NCBI RefSeq assembly: GCF_050864855.1
Contig: NZ_JBOZWW010000035.1
Span: 1-13,377 of the forward strand
Source of the DNA: Cardinium hertigii_C
GTDB taxonomy: Bacteria > Bacteroidota > Bacteroidia > Cytophagales > Amoebophilaceae
Reading direction: 5' to 3'
DNA: 13,377 nt
Position numbers and translations under genes: made by a program. How positions within the stretch are numbered: position 1 is the stretch's first letter; every line of letters starts with the position of its first letter. Shown piece by piece: positions 7,503 through 13,377 of the stretch. The notes under the pieces are model-generated. The model did no database searches, was not told the DNA's origin, and was given only the letters and a program-made list of their open reading frames with translations.

Positions 7503-7864
7503 CGCTTCAATAAAATTAATTGTTTATTTTTTACTTCTAAAGTATACTCTAAAGGTTATATGATACGTAATGTATGCATCCTCTTGTAAAAATTTCTTTG
7601 CAGCTATAGTTATACAATAGTTTTTTAGAGTAAAAATTAAATATTTCTAATGCATGTCATTAAAAAATTCCTACGAATGCATTTTTAGCAATAATGGTAA
7701 GCAATTATTCATTTAATATAGTACCTATTTATATAATCTATCTATCTGATTGTTTCTTCTATGCTAAAACGTATTTAATACGCGCTATATACTATTTTAC
7801 TGGTTCGCCTCACCTCCTAAACTTTTTGTGATGGTAGGGACAATCGCCCCTCTAAAATTAAATT
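7503..7864. other. AT-rich intergenic region between tRNA-Glu and the end of radA
   Basis: These 362 bases separate the + strand tRNA gene from the 3' end of the minus-strand tilS-radA pair, so terminators from both sides are expected. I see no ORF with protein-like composition and no known RNA. AT-only inverted repeats occur at 7509-7532 (AATAAA/TTTATT then T4), 7770-7782 (CGTATT/AATACG) and 7853-7867 (TAAATTA-type arms over the radA stop). A GC-richer patch at about 7801-7852 stands out but matches nothing I know. Confidence 0.55.
7509..7532 (+). terminator. Weak terminator-like sequence after tRNA-Glu
   Basis: AATAAA (7509-7514) pairs with TTTATT (7523-7528), followed directly by TTTT, 6 nt after the tRNA. 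The position and T run fit an intrinsic terminator, but the stem is purely A-T and weak. Confidence 0.3.
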
Positions 7865-9232
7865 TTAACCAATATTATTTTTTAAGAGTGTCAAAAATAG
7901 TATGCATATGCTTGTTATTAAATCTTTTAAATTTTTAACAAAATTAATTTCTATATTAGAAGATATAGAGAGCTGCTGATGTTGTATGGCTACAAATGCT
8001 TCTTTAAACCCTAATTTTTCCGCTTCTGCTATTCTGTATGCTACTCTTTGTACGCCTCTTAGTTCGCCGCCTAGTCCAACTTCTGCTATAAAACATTTGC
8101 TATTGGAGATAACCCTATCCTTTAAGGAGCTTACAACCGCCATACAAATGGCCAAATCTAATGCCGTATCATCTACCCTAAGCCCCCCTGTAATATTTAA
8201 AAATACATCACGATCATGTAGCCGCAAACCAGTTCGCTTTTCCAATACAGCTAGCAACATATTCAATCGTCTGGGATCATAGCCTGTAGCGTTCCGTTGA
8301 GGATTTCCATACCTAGTTGCCGTTACCAATGACTGAATTTCGAGCATCAATGGCCTGGTGCCTTCTAAACAAGCGCCAATGGCTATACCAGGATAGTTCT
8401 GTTGAGAAAGTAGCATAGAGGAAGGATTGTGCACACCATGTAGTCCAGTTACTTTCATTTCATATATCCCTAATTCTGATGTAGGACCAAATCTATTCTT
8501 TATGGTTCGTACCATTCGATATAAGCATGACTTATCTCCTTCAAACTGCAGCACTGTATCTACCATATGTTCCAATAATTTAGGACCTGCCAATCCCCCA
8601 TCTTTATTGATATGTCCTATTAAAAATAGGGCTACATCTTTACTTTTAGCATACTGCAACAATCGTGTTGTACAAGCCTTAATCTGATTGATGCTTCCTA
8701 CTGCTCCTTCGTCTGCTTCATCATATAAAGTTTGAATAGAATCTATAACCAATAAAGTTGGTTCCAAATCATTTGCATGTTTGAGTATCTGTACTAAAGC
8801 AGACTCCTGTAGCAGAAAGCAGTTTGGTGAAGACAATCCAAGACGAGAAGAACGTATTTTAATTTGATTTTCTGTTTCTTCTCCAGATACATATAATACT
8901 TTAATGGCTTTTAATTGTAAGGCTATTTGGAGCAAAAGGGTTGATTTACCAATACCAGGCTCGCCGCCTAACAGTACCAATGAACCTGGAACAATCCCTC
9001 CACCCAGTACTCTGTTGAATTCTACATCTTCAGATAGCAGACGTTTACTAGTAGTCGGTTCAATCTCTTCTAATCTTTTGGGCTGGTTGGTAGATGATTG
9101 GTTTACCATGATACCACGTTTGGTATGACCGCTTGCACTAAATTGGGTGACCCTATTCCATTCTTTACACCCATCGCATTTTCCTTGCCATTTAACATAT
9201 TCAAGCCCACAGTTTGTACAAAAAAATGTCAT
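7865..9232 (-). CDS. radA: DNA repair protein RadA (Sms)
   Basis: RadA is a hexameric RecA-like DNA helicase that helps branch migration and processing of recombination intermediates. I choose the ATG at 9232 (455 residues) because it places the zinc finger at the usual N-terminal position: Cys 5, 8, 19 and 22 in CTNCG...GKCDGC. An upstream in-frame GTG at 9268 would add 12 atypical residues. Walker A GEPGIGKST is at 90-98, Walker B-like LLVIDSIQT follows, and the RadA-specific KNRFG motif is at 245-249. The C-terminal part is a Lon-protease-like domain (GYDPRRLNMLLAVLEKRTG, then GGLRVDDTALDLAI). The last ~15 residues are hydrophobic and may be a small lineage-specific tail. It lies 39 bases downstream of tilS on the same strand, probably in one transcript. 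An AT palindrome overlaps its stop codon. Confidence 0.95.
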   Translation of the reverse strand: MTFFCTNCGLEYVKWQGKCDGCKEWNRVTQFSASGHTKRGIMVNQSSTNQPKRLEEIEPTTSKRLLSEDVEFNRVLGGGIVPGSLVLLGGEPGIGKSTLLLQIALQLKAIKVLYVSGEETENQIKIRSSRLGLSSPNCFLLQESALVQILKHANDLEPTLLVIDSIQTLYDEADEGAVGSINQIKACTTRLLQYAKSKDVALFLIGHINKDGGLAGPKLLEHMVDTVLQFEGDKSCLYRMVRTIKNRFGPTSELGIYEMKVTGLHGVHNPSSMLLSQQNYPGIAIGACLEGTRPLMLEIQSLVTATRYGNPQRNATGYDPRRLNMLLAVLEKRTGLRLHDRDVFLNITGGLRVDDTALDLAICMAVVSSLKDRVISNSKCFIAEVGLGGELRGVQRVAYRIAEAEKLGFKEAFVAIQHQQLSISSNIEINFVKNLKDLITSICILFLTLLKNNIG

Positions 9233-9271
9233 ATAAATTTTGTTTAGCTGCCTAATAATATAGAACACATT

Positions 9272-10597
9272 TTATGGTTTAGTCCATGTTATTTCATATA
9301 CCATTTTTGTGGTTTCGTTTACCTTAAAACGTTCGTCTATTCTATGGCCTATTACCCATACAATTTCGTCCTTACTTAGGATGACGCATACCCTTTCTTT
9401 GATAGGAATTGGTATTTTAAGGTCAATTAATAAATCACTAATCTTTTTACGTCCTTTCATACCAAGGGGATAGAAAAAATCTCCAGACTGCCATGGACGC
9501 ATGATCAGTGGAAACTGCAACTTGTCGTAATCCAATGCTGCAGTCATAGTTGTTTTTTTTAGCATATAGTTGGCATTTTTGTAACAATGAAAGTACAGAA
9601 GATGATGCTCGTATGCAATGGATCGTGTCGTATCTGCAATGACCTGTTCCCGAAACGGTTCTGTTTTTTTTTGTACCAACCAATTTTCTCTATCTATATA
9701 TAGCGTATATTCTGTTGAATGGATCATTTTTCCACTGCTCCTAGTAGTTGTAAGCAGCTGTTTGATTTGTTTAAAGGTAAAGCCATAAGGACGCAATAGT
9801 TCAAATGTTACCGTAGTGGCCCATGGCTGATCGATGATGGAGTGCATCGCTAAGTAATGGATCCCTTCTTTAAAAGTGCTTATCTTTTTTTTTATATTAT
9901 AAACTTGATTTTCAAATATATTTCCTATTTCTTTCAATTGTATAGTCGTTGTTTGCATAGTTGATGCAAGGTTTGGATTGACTTGATGTAAAAGAGGGAT
10001 TACTTTATTTCGAATAAAGTTCCTTTGGTAATGGTTGCATTGATTGGAGCTATCCTCTTCCCAATGCAACTTTTGTTGTTGTGCATAATCTATGATTTCC
10101 TTTTTTCTAGCAAAAAGTAGTGGGCGTATGATTTGATGGTGCATCGGCTGAATGCCATAGAATCCTTTAATACCTGTTCCTTTAATAAAGTTGAGTAGTA
10201 TGGTTTCCATGACATCATCCCAATGATGTGCTGTAGCTATTTTATTCCATCCATGTTGTTGTAGTAGTCTATCAAAAAATTGGTAACGTAAGCTTCTGGC
10301 AGCCATTTGTATAGAGATTTTGTGGTTGTTTGCGAAGGTTTTTGTGTCAAATCGGGTGGTATAAAAGGGAACTTCATAAGATGCGGCTAACGCTTTTACA
10401 AATGCGGTTGCCCCATCTGCTTCTGCGCCACGTAAATTGAAATTACAATGGGCTATAGCAAAAGGTAAGCAAGCTTTTTTAAAAAGGTGGCAGAGTACGA
10501 CAGAATCTACCCCACCACTTACTGCTAAAAGAGTAGGGTGATCGTTATCTACGATTAACTTTTTGTGCGCTAGAAAGGATAAAAAAGAAGTAAACAT
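9272..10597 (-). CDS. tilS: tRNA(Ile)-lysidine synthetase TilS
   Basis: TilS attaches lysine to C34 of the CAU-anticodon tRNA-Ile, making it read AUA; it is normally essential. The product has 441 residues from the ATG at 10597. An upstream TTG would add 13 residues without family support. The N-terminal PP-loop is clear: LLAVSGGVDSVVLCHLF, then FAIAHCNFNLRGAEAD, the KIATAHHWDD segment, and the RPLLFARKKEI and EEDSSN segments typical of TilS. The C-terminal tRNA-binding domain shows FYPLGMKGRKKISDLLIDLKIP followed by VWVIGHRIDERFKV, a Bacteroidota-like ending. It is the first gene of a minus-strand pair with radA. The 201-base divergent region to pdhC must hold its promoter. No damage is visible. 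Confidence 0.95.
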   Translation of the reverse strand: MFTSFLSFLAHKKLIVDNDHPTLLAVSGGVDSVVLCHLFKKACLPFAIAHCNFNLRGAEADGATAFVKALAASYEVPFYTTRFDTKTFANNHKISIQMAARSLRYQFFDRLLQQHGWNKIATAHHWDDVMETILLNFIKGTGIKGFYGIQPMHHQIIRPLLFARKKEIIDYAQQQKLHWEEDSSNQCNHYQRNFIRNKVIPLLHQVNPNLASTMQTTTIQLKEIGNIFENQVYNIKKKISTFKEGIHYLAMHSIIDQPWATTVTFELLRPYGFTFKQIKQLLTTTRSSGKMIHSTEYTLYIDRENWLVQKKTEPFREQVIADTTRSIAYEHHLLYFHCYKNANYMLKKTTMTAALDYDKLQFPLIMRPWQSGDFFYPLGMKGRKKISDLLIDLKIPIPIKERVCVILSKDEIVWVIGHRIDERFKVNETTKMVYEITWTKP

Positions 10598-10700
10598 AGT
10601 GCTAAAGTTGAAGCGCTTCCCATAAGTACCAAACAATGCATATCCTTCTTTTTATGTAAAGGAAGCATAGATGAAGCAGTATAGTTGCGAAATTATTATG

Positions 10701-10719
10701 TAAATTTATTCTAAATTTA
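10701..10719. promoter_or_regulatory. Twin TAAATTTA palindromes in the tilS/pdhC divergent region
   Basis: The 8-bp palindrome TAAATTTA occurs at 10701-10708 and 10712-10719, offset by 11 bp (about one helical turn), within the 201-base region between divergent starts. This could be a regulator site or a bent, easily melted promoter region. In DNA this AT-rich, chance is also plausible. Confidence 0.25.
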
Positions 10720-10798
10720 GGGAATATAGATCCCATCACCTACCATACGCTAGCTAGGTTAGGTCGTTTAAGTTATTTTAATTTGTTGTATAAAGCAT

Positions 10799-12022
10799 AT
10801 GGCAGAGTGCATTAGGATGCCTAAAATGAGTGATACGATGGAATATGGTATCATAAGCCGTTGGATCAAGCGAGTAGGGGATACAGTGGTAGCTGGTGAT
10901 ATACTGGCTGAAGTAGACACAGATAAAGCTACTATGGAGTTAGAGTCCTATGAAGATGGTACATTGCTCTATGTAGGCGTAGCAGAAAAAGCAGCTGCAA
11001 GGGTTAATGATATCATTGCCATTATAGGAGACCCTAAAGAGGATATTAACACGCTATTGGCCTCTTCTGTTGCTATAAATGGGGATAAACCTACGATAGA
11101 TACACCATCTGTTCCATTATCAGTTTCAGATGGCCACATGGTAGCGGTTACTTCCGATATGCAGCCACCTTTCAATCGATTTATTGCCTCCCCTTTGGCA
11201 AAAAAAATAGCCAAAGAAAAAGGGTATGATCTCGCACAAATTCAGGGATCTGGTGAAGCAGGACGGGTCGTAAAGAAAGATGTCATCCATTTTGTACCCG
11301 ATAGACTGGACCAAATTTCGATAAGTGAGCAGTCTACTACAGCAGCTTATCAAGATTTCCCCATTTCTGCCATGCGCCAAAAAATAGCAGAAGTGCTGAC
11401 AAATAGTAAAATGAATATTCCTCATTTCTACTTAACGGTTGACATAAATATGAATAAAGTATTTGAGATCCGCGCAGAGCTGAATCAATATGCATCAACA
11501 AAAATTTCTATTAATGACCTGATTACTAAAGCTACTGCCTTGGCACTTGTCCAACATCCAAAGGTAAATGCTGCATGGTTGACTGATAAAATTAGAAGTT
11601 ACCAGTATGTGCATATAGGTGTAGCAGTAGCGGTTGAAGATGGTTTACTTGTTCCTGTAGTGCGTTTTGCAGACCAAAAATCGTTGGTACAAATTAGTAA
11701 AACCATAAAAACTCTATCTAAACAGGCACAACAAAAAAAATTGACGCCTAAAGATTATACAGATGCTACTTTTACCATTTCAAATCTAGGTATGTTCGGT
11801 ATTACATCTTTTTCAGCTATTATTAACCCACCAGCAGCTTGTATTTTGGCAGTTGGAGCCATGCAAAAAATACCTGTTTTTGAAGATAATCAGGTTGTTC
11901 CTGCACATATGTTACAGCTTACATTGTCTTGTGACCATCGCGTCGTAGATGGCCACGCAGGGGCATTGTTTTTATCTACTTTAAAAGCGTTGTTGGAAAA
12001 GCCATTCAGTCTATTACTATAA
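10799..12022 (+). CDS. pdhC: Dihydrolipoamide acetyltransferase (E2), probably of pyruvate dehydrogenase
   Basis: E2 is the core of the 2-oxo acid dehydrogenase complex. It moves the acyl group from E1 to CoA on a lipoyl-lysine arm. The product has 407 residues. An N-terminal lipoyl domain spans about 1-80, with Lys43 in DTDKATMELES. A variable linker follows. The E1/E3-binding domain spans about 127-163 (FIASPLAKKIAKEKG, then GSGEAGRVVKKDV). The catalytic domain runs from about 185 to the end, with active-site HRVVDG (His380, Asp384). The KMSDTMEYGIISRW start and the ASPLA-type binding domain favour the pyruvate enzyme, but E2 proteins of other complexes are hard to exclude. It has one lipoyl domain, where some relatives have two. 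E1 and E3 genes are not nearby. It heads a + strand cluster with hslV and rsmG. Confidence 0.9.
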   Translation: MAECIRMPKMSDTMEYGIISRWIKRVGDTVVAGDILAEVDTDKATMELESYEDGTLLYVGVAEKAAARVNDIIAIIGDPKEDINTLLASSVAINGDKPTIDTPSVPLSVSDGHMVAVTSDMQPPFNRFIASPLAKKIAKEKGYDLAQIQGSGEAGRVVKKDVIHFVPDRLDQISISEQSTTAAYQDFPISAMRQKIAEVLTNSKMNIPHFYLTVDINMNKVFEIRAELNQYASTKISINDLITKATALALVQHPKVNAAWLTDKIRSYQYVHIGVAVAVEDGLLVPVVRFADQKSLVQISKTIKTLSKQAQQKKLTPKDYTDATFTISNLGMFGITSFSAIINPPAACILAVGAMQKIPVFEDNQVVPAHMLQLTLSCDHRVVDGHAGALFLSTLKALLEKPFSLLL

Positions 12023-12053
12023 AAAACGTATGCATCTAGTCCATAATAATCAT

Positions 12054-12611
12054 ATGGTCCAAGTTAAATCGACCACTGTTTTAGCGATGATCCATAATGG
12101 AGCAGTCGTTATTGGTGCAGATGGTCAAGCTACATTTGGCCATACCGTTGCTAAAAACAATGTTAAAAAGGTAAGAAAGCTTTTTGAAGGCAAGGTTTTA
12201 GCTGGTTTTGCCGGTTCTACTGCTGATGCTTTTACCTTATTGGAACGTTTTGAAGAAAAGCTGCAAAGCTATCACGGCAATATGAAGCGATCGGCTATTG
12301 AGTTGGCTAAGGATTGGCGTACAGATCGTATGCTAAAACGGTTAGAAGCTATGTTGGTAGTGGCCAATCGAGAAGGGTTATTAATGGTTACGGGTACAGG
12401 TGATGTGCTAGAACCGGATTATCCGTTAGCAGCTATTGGATCAGGTAGTATGTATGCACAATCTGCTGCTATGGCTTTGATCAAACATGCGCCTCATTTA
12501 ACCGCGATGGAAATGGTACGAGAAAGCTTGACCATAACAGCAGATATTTGTATCTATACCAACCATAATTTTGTATTTGAATCGATTGAATATAAAAGTT
12601 TAACGGTATAA
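12054..12611 (+). CDS. hslV: ATP-dependent protease HslV peptidase subunit
   Basis: HslV (ClpQ) is the proteasome-like dodecameric threonine peptidase of the HslUV protease. It degrades unfolded and regulatory proteins fed by the HslU ATPase. The active N-terminal Thr is the first T of STTVLAM. Starting at the ATG at 12054 gives MVQVKSTT and 185 residues, matching family members where 5-7 residues precede the Thr and are removed. An in-frame ATG at 12030 would add eight residues and sits 7 bases after the pdhC stop, so it cannot be excluded. Conserved segments: VVIGADGQATFGHTVAKNN, KVRKL, VLAGFAGSTADAFTLLERFE, a GTGDVLEP loop and AAIGSGSMYAQSAA. hslU is not in the window. It lies inside the pdhC-hslV-rsmG cluster, with rsmG starting 12 bases on. 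Confidence 0.95.
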   Translation: MVQVKSTTVLAMIHNGAVVIGADGQATFGHTVAKNNVKKVRKLFEGKVLAGFAGSTADAFTLLERFEEKLQSYHGNMKRSAIELAKDWRTDRMLKRLEAMLVVANREGLLMVTGTGDVLEPDYPLAAIGSGSMYAQSAAMALIKHAPHLTAMEMVRESLTITADICIYTNHNFVFESIEYKSLTV

Positions 12612-12623
12612 GTTTATAAAAGA

Positions 12624-13220
12624 ATGGATGTACAAAAAAAGTTCCATACTGCTTCTATTGTATCGGATTATTTTCCTCAATTGACACCCAACCAAATAGC
12701 ACTTTTTAATCGTTTAGAGGCTATCTATGGCCATTGGAATACAAAAATCAATCTTATATCCCGTAAAGATATAGCCCATCTTTATTTGCACCATGTTTTA
12801 CATGGATTAGCGATTGCTAAGGTAATTACTTTTCGTGTCCATACTAAGATTTTAGATTTTGGCACAGGGGGAGGTTTCCCTGGTATTCCGCTGGCCATTA
12901 TGTTTCCAGAGGTAAATTTTCATTTAGTCGATGCTACCGCAAAAAAGATAAAAGCTGTACAAGCAATCGTAACAACTCTTGGGTTAAAAAATATTACAGT
13001 GGATTGGGGAAGAGGAGAAGACTTAAAGGGCGTCTATGATTTTGTAATCGGAAGGGGGGTTGCTCCTCTAGCTTTATTCTATGATTGGGTAAAAGACAAA
13101 ATAGCTAAGGAAAATAAGAATAGCTTATATAATGGCATACTATACTTAAAAGGGCTCTGTCCAATTAAGTGTGTAAAATATTTTTATGTTTTATTGAATT
13201 CTCTTTTCAAATTTAATTAA
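12624..13220 (+). CDS. rsmG: 16S rRNA m7G527 methyltransferase RsmG, C-terminus replaced by IS sequence
   Basis: RsmG (GidB) methylates N7 of G527 in 16S rRNA using S-adenosylmethionine. The Rossmann methyltransferase fold is clear: WNTKINLISRK (residues 39-49), the SAM-binding ILDFGTGGGFPGIPLA (76-91), VDATAKKI in motif II, and FVIGRGVAPL near 145, where SRAV is usual. The match runs to NGILYLKG, ending at residue 177. Beyond that point the codons read into the end of an IS256-family element, giving 21 foreign residues (LCPIKCVKYF...) and a stop at 13218-13220. The family is normally ~205-210 residues, so about 30 native residues with the last strands of the fold are lost or moved to the far side of the element. 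The product may be unstable or inactive. It lies 12 bases after hslV, as the last gene of the cluster. Confidence 0.85.
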   Translation: MDVQKKFHTASIVSDYFPQLTPNQIALFNRLEAIYGHWNTKINLISRKDIAHLYLHHVLHGLAIAKVITFRVHTKILDFGTGGGFPGIPLAIMFPEVNFHLVDATAKKIKAVQAIVTTLGLKNITVDWGRGEDLKGVYDFVIGRGVAPLALFYDWVKDKIAKENKNSLYNGILYLKGLCPIKCVKYFYVLLNSLFKFN

Positions 13221-13377
13221 AAAATGTGCTATAGCCTCACTCCAATTATGAATAGGCATGGTCCACTTTTTGGTCATGTAGTTAATAGTTAAATATAAGG
13301 TTTTAAAAACAGCTATATCGTTAGGAAATACTCTTTTATTTTTAGTAACTCTACGGAATTGGCTATTTACAGATTCA
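13153..13377 (-). mobile_element. End of an IS256-family insertion sequence inside rsmG
   Basis: The homology of rsmG stops at 13154, where a GGCTCTGTCC...GTGTAAAAT sequence (about 13153-13179) begins. It resembles IS256-family terminal repeats, which commonly carry a TGTGTAAAA-like motif. The transposase stop lies 38 bases inside this end, as expected for the right end of such an element. The other end and the target duplication (8-9 bp, expected to copy the bases just before 13153) lie outside the window. The exact boundary is uncertain by 1-3 bases. Confidence 0.8.
13191..13377 (-). CDS. IS256-family (Mutator-type) transposase, C-terminal 61 residues
   Basis: Reading leftwards from 13376, the frame gives ESVNSQFRRVTKNKRVFPND, then a hydrophobic helix, TKKWTMPIHNWSEAI, and an end of HFLIKFEKRIQ with the stop at 13191-13193. 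The ESxNxxxRRxTKNK...FP...KKWTMPxxNW...F...F..RI pattern is characteristic of the C-terminus of IS256-family DDE transposases. The Glu at the window edge may be the catalytic one, but the context before it is missing. The frame is intact as far as visible. The transposase is convergent with rsmG. Whether the element is complete and active cannot be judged here. Confidence 0.88.
   Translation of the reverse strand, partial: ESVNSQFRRVTKNKRVFPNDIAVFKTLYLTINYMTKKWTMPIHNWSEAIAHFLIKFEKRIQ

Noticed and set aside
7770..7782. CGTATT/AATACG palindrome as a terminator
   Set aside because: Short AT-rich stem, no T tract, and not adjacent to a gene end.
7801..7852. GC-richer patch with an AGGAGGTGA-like sequence on the minus strand and a 16S-tail-like ACCTCCT on the plus strand
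   Set aside because: No start codon with a meaningful frame follows on the minus strand, and the flanks do not match a 16S 3' end or any RNA I recognise.
9233..9268. Upstream GTG start for radA
   Set aside because: Adds 12 atypical residues before the zinc finger; the ATG at 9232 matches the usual RadA N-terminus.
10598..10636. Upstream TTG start for tilS
   Set aside because: The 13 extra residues have no family support; the ATG at 10597 fits the normal TilS start.
12030..12053. Upstream ATG for hslV
   Set aside because: Would lengthen the propeptide before the catalytic Thr beyond the usual 5-7 residues. Possible, but less likely than the ATG at 12054.

Overview
The window looks like a chromosome segment of a reduced, AT-rich Bacteroidota endosymbiont, most likely of the Amoebophilaceae (Cardinium or Amoebophilus relatives). 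This rests on remembered resemblance, not a search: a KISTS-type MetG, pyruvate phosphate dikinase, a TilS with the Bacteroidota C-terminal domain, A/T-rich gene starts without clear Shine-Dalgarno sequences, decayed intergenic DNA and an insertion sequence. Most genes are conserved housekeeping genes.

Layout. 1-621 is the 3' part of an NlpC/P60 (SH3-type) cell-wall hydrolase gene that enters from outside the window. 622-1263 is degraded, gene-poor DNA with a 48-codon lipoprotein-like ORF, a possible N-terminal transposase remnant and two short CCTATA/TATAGG palindromes. 1264-6378 carries three + strand genes: metG (methionyl-tRNA synthetase without the C-terminal dimerisation domain), ppdK (pyruvate phosphate dikinase) and tsaB (tRNA t6A biosynthesis). 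A well-formed RNA hairpin lies between metG and ppdK. 6558-7328 encodes an exported, probable outer-membrane beta-barrel protein with an (AAT)10 microsatellite read as ten asparagines. A strong hairpin follows it and ends 6 nt before a tRNA-Glu(UUC) gene. 7503-7864 is AT-rich and has no gene I can recognise.

7865-10597 is a minus-strand pair, tilS then radA. From the divergent intergenic region, a + strand operon runs pdhC (E2 of a 2-oxo acid dehydrogenase, probably pyruvate dehydrogenase), hslV and rsmG with gaps of tens of bases or less. rsmG loses its last ~30 codons where the end of an IS256-family element begins near 13153. The C-terminal 61 residues of that element's transposase are readable on the minus strand to the window edge.

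How the genes fit together. PpdK makes or uses pyruvate and PEP, and PdhC takes part in converting pyruvate to acetyl-CoA. MetG, TsaB, TilS, RsmG and tRNA-Glu belong to translation and RNA modification. RadA serves recombination and HslV protein turnover. The NlpC/P60 protein and the beta-barrel are the envelope-facing, possibly host- or competitor-facing, products.

I found no convincing undescribed multigene system. The most interesting points are the IS-truncated rsmG, the polyasparagine microsatellite in a surface protein, the hairpin abutting tRNA-Glu, the metG-ppdK hairpin and the operator-like sequences upstream of the beta-barrel gene.
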